A stretch of 5,830 nt of DNA. Source: Acidobacteriota bacterium (GTDB lineage: Bacteria; Acidobacteriota; Terriglobia; Terriglobales; Acidobacteriaceae). A program made the position numbers and the translations under genes. The stretch's first letter is position 1, and each line of letters begins with the position of its first letter. Below are positions 1-5,741 of this stretch, one piece after another. Below the pieces are notes generated by a model. It was not told the DNA's origin. It saw only the letters and a list, made by a program, of their open reading frames with translations, and made no database searches. Location: assembly GCA_003225595.1 (NCBI GenBank), contig QIAR01000265.1, positions 1-5,830 of the forward strand, in the 5' to 3' direction.

Positions 1-404
1 TGCAGTTCGCGGATGCGCTTGCGCAGGTAGATCCACAGATCTTTGTCATCGAGCACGCCGAATTTGTTACCGCAACGTTCAAGGAGCAGGTTGCAGTAGG
101 CGTGAAAGGTAGTGGCCTGCAAACCCGCGATGTCGGTACCTGTGAGTTCCGCCTTCACGCGGTCCCGCATCTCTTTGGCAGCATTCTCGGTGTAAGTGAG
201 GGCAAGGATCTCATCGGGACGCGCATTGCCCTCCCGAATCAGGCGTGCGATGCGACGAGTAAGGACGGCGGTTTTGCCGGTTCCCGCGCCCGCCAGCACC
301 AACATGGGGCCGCGGAGGTGCTCGATTGCCTCCCGCTGGCGCTCGTCGGGAGCGAATTGGCGCGGTTGCAGCGTGTTTTTGGCGGCAGGCATTGGGAGGA
401 GCAT
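1..404 (-). CDS. UvrD/Rep/PcrA-type superfamily 1 DNA helicase, N-terminal part (runs off the left edge)
   Basis: The first 134 residues of an ATP-dependent DNA helicase are visible. Translating the minus strand from ATG 404 gives a Q-motif-like segment (ERQREAI, residues 21-27), a Walker A loop LAGAGTGKT (37-45, catalytic K44), motif Ia-like LTYTENAAKEM (69-79) and the TTFHAYC segment (98-104). This is the standard order of the 1A domain in UvrD, PcrA and Rep, which unwind DNA in repair and replication. The Walker B, 2A and 2B regions lie outside the window, so UvrD/PcrA cannot be separated from relatives such as RecB/AddA-like proteins. The start is uncertain: ATG 404 and ATG 392 are in frame and neither has a clear ribosome binding site. 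It begins about 49 nt after the rsmE stop on the same strand, so co-transcription is likely. Confidence 0.88.
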   Translation of the reverse strand, partial: MLLPMPAAKNTLQPRQFAPDERQREAIEHLRGPMLVLAGAGTGKTAVLTRRIARLIREGNARPDEILALTYTENAAKEMRDRVKAELTGTDIAGLQATTFHAYCNLLLERCGNKFGVLDDKDLWIYLRKRIREL

Positions 405-453
405 ATCAGAGAAGGATGAGGAAATTTGCCGGGCCGTGATGACAAGTTGGGAG

Positions 454-1167
454 CTACTGCAGTTCCGAAACGACAATCGCTGTTGCAGCAATCATCGCAG
501 TCTCGGCGCGGAGGATGTTGCCGCCGAGAGAAGCCGTAATCCAGCCAGCATTTGTGAACAGCTCTAGTTCCGACTCTGTCCAGCCGCCTTCGGGACCGAT
601 GGCAAGAATAATTTCGCCATCCGCGGGAGCGGGCCCCAAAACATCTTTCAACAGAACCCGGTCCTCAGCCTCAGCTAGGAGGATACGGGTGGCCGCGTTC
701 AGCGCGACCGCTTCTTTCAGCTTTACAGGCTCGGCGATTTCGGGCGGGGTGGCTCGGCGGGATTGCTCAGATGCCTGACAGGCAATGCGTTGCCAGCGCT
801 CCACGCGTTTCTGTGCGGCAGCCGCGAGATGGGCACCGGTGCGCCGAGCGATGAACGGGATGATACGGGTAACTCCCAGTTCGGTGCACTTCTCGATCGC
901 CCACTCCATGCGATCGAATTTGAAGATGGCGAGTGCTACCGCAATCTGAAACACTGTAGCAGCAGGAAGTTCCTCTGCGAGTTCGAACTCTATGCGGCGG
1001 TCGTGGATGGCAACAATCCGGCCGCGCCGAACGACCTCGCCGGTGGATAGATCGAATTCCTGGCCGATGCGGGCACGCAACACGCCTGACAGGTGATCGG
1101 CGTGGGAGCCGATGAGGGCAGCGCGATTACCATTGAACTCGTCGGCAATCCAGCGGCGGCGGGTCAT
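454..1167 (-). CDS. rsmE: 16S rRNA (uracil-1498-N3)-methyltransferase RsmE
   Basis: This 237-residue protein has the usual RsmE length. By family knowledge it methylates N3 of U1498 in 16S rRNA using S-adenosylmethionine, acting on the assembled 30S subunit. The N-terminal part (about 1-70) corresponds to the PUA-like RNA-binding domain, with HADHLSGVLRAR at 22-33. The SPOUT (trefoil-knot) methyltransferase domain follows: KFDRMEWAIEKCTELGV (83-99), EQSRR (134-138), the SAM-binding GPEGG (191-195) and the knot segment LGGNILRAETA (214-224). All key motifs are intact. It lies 185 nt downstream of dnaJ on the same strand; rsmE near dnaJ is a common arrangement. No Shine-Dalgarno sequence precedes ATG 1167. 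Instead an A/T-rich TTTAAAAT stretch lies only about 7 nt upstream, so a separate short-leader or leaderless transcript is possible but unproven. Confidence 0.95.
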   Translation of the reverse strand: MTRRRWIADEFNGNRAALIGSHADHLSGVLRARIGQEFDLSTGEVVRRGRIVAIHDRRIEFELAEELPAATVFQIAVALAIFKFDRMEWAIEKCTELGVTRIIPFIARRTGAHLAAAAQKRVERWQRIACQASEQSRRATPPEIAEPVKLKEAVALNAATRILLAEAEDRVLLKDVLGPAPADGEIILAIGPEGGWTESELELFTNAGWITASLGGNILRAETAMIAATAIVVSELQ

Positions 1168-1352
1168 GGGTTAAATTTTAAACGCAAGGTCCTTAGACTC
1201 GCCTGCGCCTCAGCGAATGAAGCAGCCAGGCAGGCAACACAATGACGATTGCAGAAGTAAAAGCGGCATCCTGAGACAGGCATAACCCTAAAGCGCGGGG
1301 CGGGGGACTGGCGGGGGCGCGAGTCATTCTCCGCCGCAGCACGGCGCCAGAA
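1168..1352. other. dnaJ-rsmE intergenic spacer
   Basis: This is the longest gap inside the minus-strand cluster, and I see no convincing gene in it. Just past the dnaJ stop there is a 5-bp GC-rich inverted repeat (CGCCG at 1332-1336, CGGCG at 1342-1346, 5-nt loop) with no T-run after it, so it is a poor candidate for an intrinsic terminator. Three plus-strand G-runs of four or five bases lie at 1297-1317. The rsmE end has an A/T-rich patch (1171-1182) containing a -10-like TAAAAT on the minus strand, without a recognisable -35 box. Confidence 0.5.
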
Positions 1353-2489
1353 CTACCCAAAGATGTCTTTTACTTTGCCCAGCAGCGTGCGATTTTGGGG
1401 TTTGTTGTCCACACGCGTCATTTGATCGAGTTCCTGAAGCAGTTCACGCTGTCGCTTGTTCAATTTGTTCGGGGTGTGAACGCGCACTTCAACGAACAGG
1501 TCACCCTTGCCATGACTATTAAGCACAGGGACCCCCTTGTTGCGAATGCGGAAGGTGCTTCCCGACTGCGTCCCTTCGGGAATCTTCAGTTTGTGATCGC
1601 CCTCAAGTGTAGGTACAGCAATCTCAGTGCCGAGCGCAGCCTGGGTGAACGAAATCGGAATCACGCAATGCAAATCATTACCTTCACGCTCAAAAAAGGA
1701 ATGTTCTTTGACATGCAGAACGACATAGAGATCGCCGGCTGGCCCGCCGAAAGCGCCCGCTTCCCCTAAGCCAGCGAAGCGAATGCGCGTGCCGTCTTCT
1801 ACCCCAGCGGGGACCTTGGCGTCGACGGTCCGCTGACGCAGCACCCGGCCTTCTCCCTTGCATTTCGGGCAAGGATCGGTAATCACACTGCCTGCGCCTT
1901 GGCAGGTGGGGCAGGTACGGGCGATGCTGAAGAATCCTTGCTGATATCGGACCTGCCCACGTCCCGCGCAGGACCGACAGGTCACCGGCGCCTTGCCCGG
2001 TGCAGCGCCCGATCCGCGACAATCTTCACAGACTTCGTGGTGGCGCACTGTGACTTTTGTTTCCGTGCCGAATACAGCCTCGTCGAATTCGAGGGTGACA
2101 TCTTCCCGCAGGTCGGCGCCGCGCTGGGCTCGGCTGCGTCGACGAGAGCTCGCGCCCCCAAAGAGATCGCCAAATCCAAAAAAGTCACCGAAGATGTCCT
2201 GGAAATCCTGAAACACACTGGCATCAAAACCCGCACCCGCTCCTGCGCTGCTGCTCACCCCAGCATGGCCGAAGCGGTCGTAGAGAGAGCGCTTTTCCGT
2301 GTCGGCCAGCACGGCATAGGCTTCGGTGACCTCTTTGAATTTTTCCTCAGCTTGCGGCTTGTCGGGATTGCGGTCGGGGTGATACTGCAACGCCAGTTTG
2401 CGATAGGCGCTCTTGATCTCCTGCTCGCTAGCGGTGCGAGTGACTCCCAGCACTTCGTAATAGTCGTGTTTTCCGTTACTGGTCAGAAT
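1353..2489 (-). CDS. dnaJ: Chaperone protein DnaJ (Hsp40), probable non-canonical start
   Basis: DnaJ is the cytoplasmic co-chaperone that delivers unfolded substrates to DnaK and stimulates its ATPase. Counting from the GTG at 2453 (366 residues), the protein shows the HPD tripeptide (25-27), a Gly/Phe-rich linker (about 62-100), four zinc-binding CxxCxGxG repeats (142-149, 159-166, 181-188, 195-202) and the two C-terminal substrate-binding domains. That is a complete type I DnaJ. The GTG, however, is the valine of the conserved DYYEVLGV in J-domain helix I, so starting there would cut the helix. The open frame continues upstream to a TAA and contains no ATG, GTG or TTG. The candidates are ATT (2489-2487, giving 378 residues) or CTG (2486-2484), both behind an AAGGA ribosome binding site. 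I chose ATT; CTG is nearly as good. grpE ends 56 nt upstream on the same strand. Confidence 0.92.
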   Translation of the reverse strand: MLTSNGKHDYYEVLGVTRTASEQEIKSAYRKLALQYHPDRNPDKPQAEEKFKEVTEAYAVLADTEKRSLYDRFGHAGVSSSAGAGAGFDASVFQDFQDIFGDFFGFGDLFGGASSRRRSRAQRGADLREDVTLEFDEAVFGTETKVTVRHHEVCEDCRGSGAAPGKAPVTCRSCAGRGQVRYQQGFFSIARTCPTCQGAGSVITDPCPKCKGEGRVLRQRTVDAKVPAGVEDGTRIRFAGLGEAGAFGGPAGDLYVVLHVKEHSFFEREGNDLHCVIPISFTQAALGTEIAVPTLEGDHKLKIPEGTQSGSTFRIRNKGVPVLNSHGKGDLFVEVRVHTPNKLNKRQRELLQELDQMTRVDNKPQNRTLLGKVKDIFG

Positions 2490-2491
2490 GG

Positions 2492-2501
2492 CCTTTTCCT
2501 T
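2492..2501 (-). promoter_or_regulatory. dnaJ ribosome binding site that supports an upstream start
   Basis: The minus strand reads AAGGAAAAGG here, with two purine-rich Shine-Dalgarno-like cores. AAGGA ends 7 nt before the ATT at 2489, and the second core (AAAGG) ends 5 nt before the CTG at 2486. The GTG at 2453 has no comparable site at a usable distance, which argues that translation starts upstream and includes DYYEVLGV. Confidence 0.6.
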
Positions 2502-2527
2502 TTTTTCTTATACTTTTTTTCTTATAC
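2500..2527. repeat. Exact 14-bp tandem duplication ahead of dnaJ
   Basis: Two perfect head-to-tail copies of TTTTTTTCTTATAC (plus strand) occupy 2500-2513 and 2514-2527, followed by a further TTT. On the minus strand, which is the dnaJ sense strand, each copy reads GTATAAG followed by seven A residues. Each copy therefore offers a -10-like TATAAG, but no -35 consensus sits at the right distance. The array fills much of the grpE-dnaJ gap and its last A-run merges into the dnaJ ribosome binding site. Replication slippage or local duplication is the simplest origin. Confidence 0.9.
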
Positions 2528-2545
2528 TTTACGCCGGTTCTACCG

Positions 2546-3157
2546 CTAGGAGTTCTTCGCCACCCTCACCATCGCGGGACGCAGGAGTCGGTCCTTGAAT
2601 TTATATCCGCGCTGCAATTCCTCCAGTACTTGGTGATCTTCAGCCTCAGTGGTCTCCACCATCTCGACCGCTTGGTGGAGATGCGGGTCAAATGGCTCCC
2701 CCTTCGCGGGAATAGGACGGAGGCCAAGCTTGGCGAGCGCATCTTGCAACTGTTTGTAGATCAGTTCAACACCGCTGCGAAATTCTCCGGGGTTTGACGA
2801 TGGCGCCTGCAGCGCTCGCTCGAAGCTGTCCAGAATCGGCAGCAAGCTCTTGACCACGTCTGCCACAGCGTACTCACGGAATTGGTGCTGCTCACGAGCC
2901 GCTCGTTTCCGTGTATTTTCAAATTCGGCCTGCAGGCGCGCCAGGCGATCGATCAGCGTGTCGCGTTCCGCCCTGAGCTTTTGCATTTCGGAGCGAAGCT
3001 CAGGGGTGTCCGCATCAATCCTGGATTGTTCAGCCTCTGCCCCAGTTGAACTGGCTTTCTCCTCGCCCGCTTCGTCTGAAGGCGGAAGCTCGTGCTGTAC
3101 ATCAAGCCCTTGTGGATCGATTTCAGATTTTCCGTTCGTTCTTGCCATTGTTTTCAC
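2546..3157 (-). CDS. grpE: GrpE, nucleotide-exchange factor of DnaK
   Basis: GrpE releases ADP from DnaK and so resets the chaperone cycle; it acts as a cytoplasmic dimer. The 203-residue product has a charged, low-complexity N-terminus (about 1-50), a long helical region expected to form the dimer coiled coil (about 52-115, with QAEFENTRKRAARE at 76-89 and DSFERAL at 110-116), and the C-terminal beta-domain that contacts DnaK (FDPHLHQAV at 156-164, then GYKFKDRLLRPAMVRVAK at 184-201). Length and motifs are normal. The GTG start at 3157 overlaps the hrcA stop in a GTGA arrangement, suggesting translational coupling. An in-frame ATG at 3148 is an alternative that would remove three residues. 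dnaJ follows, with no dnaK in between. Confidence 0.96.
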   Translation of the reverse strand: MKTMARTNGKSEIDPQGLDVQHELPPSDEAGEEKASSTGAEAEQSRIDADTPELRSEMQKLRAERDTLIDRLARLQAEFENTRKRAAREQHQFREYAVADVVKSLLPILDSFERALQAPSSNPGEFRSGVELIYKQLQDALAKLGLRPIPAKGEPFDPHLHQAVEMVETTEAEDHQVLEELQRGYKFKDRLLRPAMVRVAKNS

Positions 3158-4194
3158 TCAGTCTCGTTAAGAATTTTGTCAAACAAGCGCGCGATATAGG
3201 AAACGGCAGTAATGGCGTGCTGATAGTCAATTCGCGTCGGCCCGATGACCGCGAGCGAACCCCTGACCTCGTTACCAACCCGAGCCGGCGCGCCGATCAG
3301 CACAAAGTTGCGCATCGAAGGCAGCGCCTGATCTAATCCAATTACGACGCGCACGGCTTCCTGCTTGGCATCGAGGTAAGCGCCAAGCAGTTGGATAATC
3401 TTTTCCTTCTCTTCCAGCGTCTTCAGCATTTCCTGCAAGCGCTGGCGATCCTGCTCCCCGGTTACCAGGTTGGCCGCACCTTCCACGAACACCACCTGGG
3501 CGGACTGGTCCGTAGTCAGCGCACCCTGCTTACACAGCTGCTCGATGGACTGCATCAGCCGGTCATATTCGCTGCGCTCCTGCTCGAGGCGCCGATTGAT
3601 TTCGGCACGCATATCTTCCATGGTCCAGCCGCGGAAGTTTTCGTTGATGTAGCGCGCCGCAAGATCAAGATCGGCTTGGGGCAGGTCCAGGCGCAACACG
3701 CGATCACGCACCAGCCCGGAGCGCGTCACCACAACAGCCAAAACCTTCTGGTCGCCCAAGCGCGAGAAGTACACATGCTCCAGGGCATTCTTGGAACCAC
3801 CGATGGCCACGGCGACACCTACATTGCGCGAGATCAAGGAGAGCACATGGGAGGTGCGTTCCATGAATTCCTGCACGTCAGAAATGCCCGAAAGCGAACC
3901 GTGGATGATGTTCTCGTCCTGATGCGAAAGTCGTGCATTACCCGTGATCTGCTCAACATAATAGCGATAGCCCTCGGGCGTGGGTACGCGGCCTGCAGAA
4001 GTATGAGGCTGCTCGAGGTACCCTGCGTCCGCAAGGTCAGCCATCACATTGCGGATGGTCGCCGGACTCAGCCCCTCACGATTGGAGCGTGCAAGCGTAC
4101 GCGATCCTACGGGCTCGCCGGTGGCGATGAACGTCTCCACGACGGCCGTAAGGATTTCGCGTTCCCGCTCACCACTGGGTCCGGATGTCGGCAT
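3154..4194 (-). CDS. hrcA: Heat-inducible transcription repressor HrcA
   Basis: HrcA represses class I heat-shock genes by binding CIRCE operators, and in studied bacteria its folding depends on GroEL. The 346-residue product has the usual length. Its N-terminal winged-helix domain (about 1-75) contains SRTLAR (31-36), LSPATIRNVMADL (42-54), GYLEQPHTSAGRVPT (58-72) and GYRYYV (75-80), all strongly typical of the family. The remainder is the GAF-like and dimerisation part, ending in the characteristic GSLAVIGPTRIDYQ (312-325). The ATG at 4194 is preceded on the minus strand by AAGAGA with a 6-nt gap, a reasonable ribosome binding site. It heads the cluster hrcA-grpE-dnaJ. A good promoter and a CIRCE-like inverted repeat lie about 150-200 nt upstream, so autoregulation is likely. 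Confidence 0.97.
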   Translation of the reverse strand: MPTSGPSGEREREILTAVVETFIATGEPVGSRTLARSNREGLSPATIRNVMADLADAGYLEQPHTSAGRVPTPEGYRYYVEQITGNARLSHQDENIIHGSLSGISDVQEFMERTSHVLSLISRNVGVAVAIGGSKNALEHVYFSRLGDQKVLAVVVTRSGLVRDRVLRLDLPQADLDLAARYINENFRGWTMEDMRAEINRRLEQERSEYDRLMQSIEQLCKQGALTTDQSAQVVFVEGAANLVTGEQDRQRLQEMLKTLEEKEKIIQLLGAYLDAKQEAVRVVIGLDQALPSMRNFVLIGAPARVGNEVRGSLAVIGPTRIDYQHAITAVSYIARLFDKILNETE

Positions 4195-4200
4195 ACTAGT

Positions 4201-4206
4201 TCTCTT
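4201..4206 (-). promoter_or_regulatory. hrcA ribosome binding site
   Basis: The minus strand reads AAGAGA, followed by ACTAGT and the hrcA ATG. The match to the Shine-Dalgarno consensus is moderate and the spacing is normal, supporting the start at 4194. Confidence 0.5.
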
Positions 4207-4207
4207 G

Positions 4208-4250
4208 TATCACGTTGGGCCTACGGCGATATCACGTTGGCCTACGGCGG
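4208..4250. repeat. Imperfect 22/21-bp tandem duplication in the hrcA leader
   Basis: Two adjacent copies (4208-4229 and 4230-4250) share TATCACGTTGG and CCTACGGCG. The second copy lacks one G of the GGG run and ends in G instead of A. The array lies immediately upstream of the hrcA ribosome binding site, inside the predicted 5' untranslated region, and its junction forms GATATC. Its near identity suggests a recent duplication. Whether it affects mRNA folding or hrcA translation cannot be told from sequence alone. Confidence 0.85.
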
Positions 4251-4284
4251 CAGGCGGTCAGTTCTTTTTCCCTTTGACGCCCCT

Positions 4285-4318
4285 TCTAAGTATCTTTAGA
4301 TGCAAAAACTTAGCTAAG
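4285..4318. other. Two small inverted repeats in the hrcA leader
   Basis: TCTAA at 4285-4289 pairs with TTAGA at 4296-4300 across a 6-nt loop, and CTTAGCTAAG at 4309-4318 is a perfect 10-bp palindrome. Both fall in the predicted untranslated leader of hrcA, downstream of the proposed -10 box. They could be weak hairpins or a protein-binding site. They resemble CIRCE only in the TTAGC core, so they are recorded without a function. Confidence 0.35.
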
Positions 4319-4341
4319 AGATTCGCCGAGTCCCAATTGGA

Positions 4342-4370
4342 ATTCTAGGAACCGGGTAGGGGCGTGTCAA
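4342..4370 (-). promoter_or_regulatory. Predicted sigma70-type promoter of the hrcA-grpE-dnaJ cluster
   Basis: On the minus strand TTGACA (4370-4365) is a perfect -35 box. It is separated by exactly 17 bp from TAGAAT (4347-4342), which matches the -10 consensus at five of six positions. Transcription would begin around 4335, leaving a leader of about 140 nt before hrcA. The quality of the boxes, the spacing and the location ahead of the first gene make this the likely operon promoter. Confidence 0.75.
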
Positions 4371-4371
4371 G

Positions 4372-4397
4372 CAAGCATTCGCGGGGACGAGTGCTTT
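4372..4397. promoter_or_regulatory. CIRCE-like inverted repeat, candidate HrcA operator
   Basis: The half-sites are CAAGCATTC (4372-4380) and GAGTGCTTT (4389-4397), separated by 8 bp. The classical CIRCE element is TTAGCACTC, 9 bp, GAGTGCTAA, so the left half matches at 6 of 9 positions and the right half at 7 of 9. The spacer is one base short. The repeat begins one base upstream of the -35 box of the predicted hrcA promoter. Position next to the promoter of the repressor's own gene supports the call; the imperfect match and shorter spacer weaken it. Confidence 0.55.
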
Positions 4398-4462
4398 CCG
4401 TCCTTTACCGGAGGCGCAGATTCCCACTATCCTCCCAGAGTCTCAATCTCTTTTCGACAACA

Positions 4463-5599
4463 ATGCAAAAAAAACCTTATATAGCGGTGATCGGAGCGGG
4501 CGCTTTCGGGGGATGGACTGCTCTGTATCTGTTGCGCCACGGCGCACGTGTGATTTTGCTGGATACCTGGGGGCCGGGAAACTCGCGAGCTTCTTCTGGC
4601 GGTGAAACGCGCGTAATTCGCGGGACATACGGTGCCGATTCCCCCTATACGCGGATGGCGGCGCACGCGCTAGAACTTTGGAAACGGCATGAGAAACGGT
4701 GGAAGCGACAGTTCCTGCATCGCACCGGTGTGCTGTGGATGGCGGCGAGTGGCGAGGATAGTTTCGAACGTGGATCGGTGGAGATGCTGCGTAAAGCAGG
4801 AACCAAACACCATGAACTATCCCTACGCGATTTGAAGAAGCGCTGGCCACAGATCAACTTCGAAGAGGTGAGTTGGGCTATCTACGAACCAGAAGGCGGA
4901 TATCTCACGGCACGCATGGCTTGCCAGGCGGTAATAGAAGCATTTCTCGCAGAAGGTGGAGAGTACCGGCAACTAGCTGTTGTGCTGCCTGGTACTGAGA
5001 CGGGCAACTGGCGTGGTCTGAAACTCTCAGATGGCTCGAAGTTGGTCGCAGATCAATACGTCTTCGCCTGCGGACCTTGGCTAGGAAAGCTGTTTCCTAG
5101 AACAATCGGCGACCGCGTGTGCACGACCAAGCAGGACGAGTTTTTCTTTGGCACGCCTTCGGGAGACCACCGTTTCGACGACAAACACCTGCCGGTCTGG
5201 GCCGATCACCGGGATCGATTTGTTTACGGTATTCCAGGAAATCAGGGCCGCGGGTTCAAAATCGCCGACGACACGCGCGGGCCAGAGTTGGATCCGACCT
5301 CGGGCGAGCGGGTCGTCAGTGCTGGCGGATTAAAGACAATTCGTGAATATCTAGCATTTCGGTTTCCTGCCATGAAGAACGCCCCCCTGCTCGAAACGCG
5401 TGTATGCCAGTACGAGCAGACTCCGGACAGCCACTTCATTATTGACCGGCATCCAGCGGCTGAAAATGTATGGCTAGTGGGCGGCGGATCCGGGCATGGT
5501 TTCAAGCACGGACCAGCGGTGGGAGAAATGGTGTCTGAGTTGGTGATGAACGAGAAGGAACCGCAGGCGATATTCCGCCTGGCGAGGTTTAGTGTGTAA
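4463..5599 (+). CDS. FAD-dependent amine oxidase of the monomeric sarcosine oxidase (MSOX/DAO) family
   Basis: The 378-residue product, like MSOX in length, should oxidise a secondary amine or amino acid with FAD and O2. It begins with a Rossmann FAD site (GAGAFGG, 11-17; D34 at the end of the second strand), followed by SSGGETRVIRGTYG (44-57) with R50 and R53, aligning with MSOX Arg49 and Arg52. Y255, K266, C315, Y317 and K348 align with MSOX Tyr254, the oxygen-activating Lys265, the FAD-linking Cys315, Tyr317 and the substrate-binding Lys348, as I recall them. C315 lies in VCQYEQTPDSHFIIDRHP, so covalent FAD is likely. MSOX His269 appears replaced by D270, so the substrate is uncertain and no symbol is given. 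No signal peptide is seen. ATG 4463 is preferred because the Rossmann strand begins just after it. GTG 4364 and GTG 4391 would run through the hrcA regulatory sites. No clear ribosome binding site precedes ATG 4463. Confidence 0.9.
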   Translation: MQKKPYIAVIGAGAFGGWTALYLLRHGARVILLDTWGPGNSRASSGGETRVIRGTYGADSPYTRMAAHALELWKRHEKRWKRQFLHRTGVLWMAASGEDSFERGSVEMLRKAGTKHHELSLRDLKKRWPQINFEEVSWAIYEPEGGYLTARMACQAVIEAFLAEGGEYRQLAVVLPGTETGNWRGLKLSDGSKLVADQYVFACGPWLGKLFPRTIGDRVCTTKQDEFFFGTPSGDHRFDDKHLPVWADHRDRFVYGIPGNQGRGFKIADDTRGPELDPTSGERVVSAGGLKTIREYLAFRFPAMKNAPLLETRVCQYEQTPDSHFIIDRHPAAENVWLVGGGSGHGFKHGPAVGEMVSELVMNEKEPQAIFRLARFSV

Positions 5600-5741
5600 C
5601 GAGTGGTCTCATTCCTTTGGGAATAGGGGTCGCTCGATCCAGGTTGTCCTTTGTACACTCGCTCCGGAATGGCGGGTCGAATTACGAGGTCGCGGCAAGA
5701 TACGCTGGGGAAAGCCGACGGGATGCAAGCGCTACGACGAA
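5600..5741. other. Spacer after the oxidase gene
   Basis: I see no convincing gene here. A short inverted repeat (ATTCC at 5611-5615, GGAAT at 5620-5624, 4-nt loop) lies 11 nt after the oxidase stop but has no T-run, so it is at best a weak terminator. The region separates two genes that probably converge. Confidence 0.4.

Noticed and set aside
1332..1346. Intrinsic terminator after dnaJ
   Set aside because: The stem is only 5 bp and no T-run follows it on the minus strand.
1899..2549. A 216-codon plus-strand open frame opposite dnaJ
   Set aside because: It is antisense to the conserved DnaJ zinc-finger and J-domain region. The hydrophobic stretch near its end comes from the T-rich tandem duplication.
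3391..4299. A 302-codon plus-strand open frame opposite hrcA
   Set aside because: It lies entirely antisense to a complete hrcA and its upstream region, and has a His-rich composition with no recognisable family. It is a shadow of the real gene.
4201..4321. Anti-Shine-Dalgarno pairing in the hrcA leader (TCTCTT at 4321-4316 with AAGAGA at 4206-4201, minus strand)
   Set aside because: Only six base pairs over more than 100 nt, with no extension on either side; expected by chance.
4410..4414. GGAGG as a ribosome binding site for the oxidase gene
   Set aside because: It is 48 nt upstream of ATG 4463, and no in-frame start codon lies at a suitable distance.
4364..4462. N-terminal extension of the oxidase to GTG 4364
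   Set aside because: The extra 33 residues are Arg/Ser-rich and precede the Rossmann strand that normally begins the protein. They would overlap the hrcA operator and promoter.
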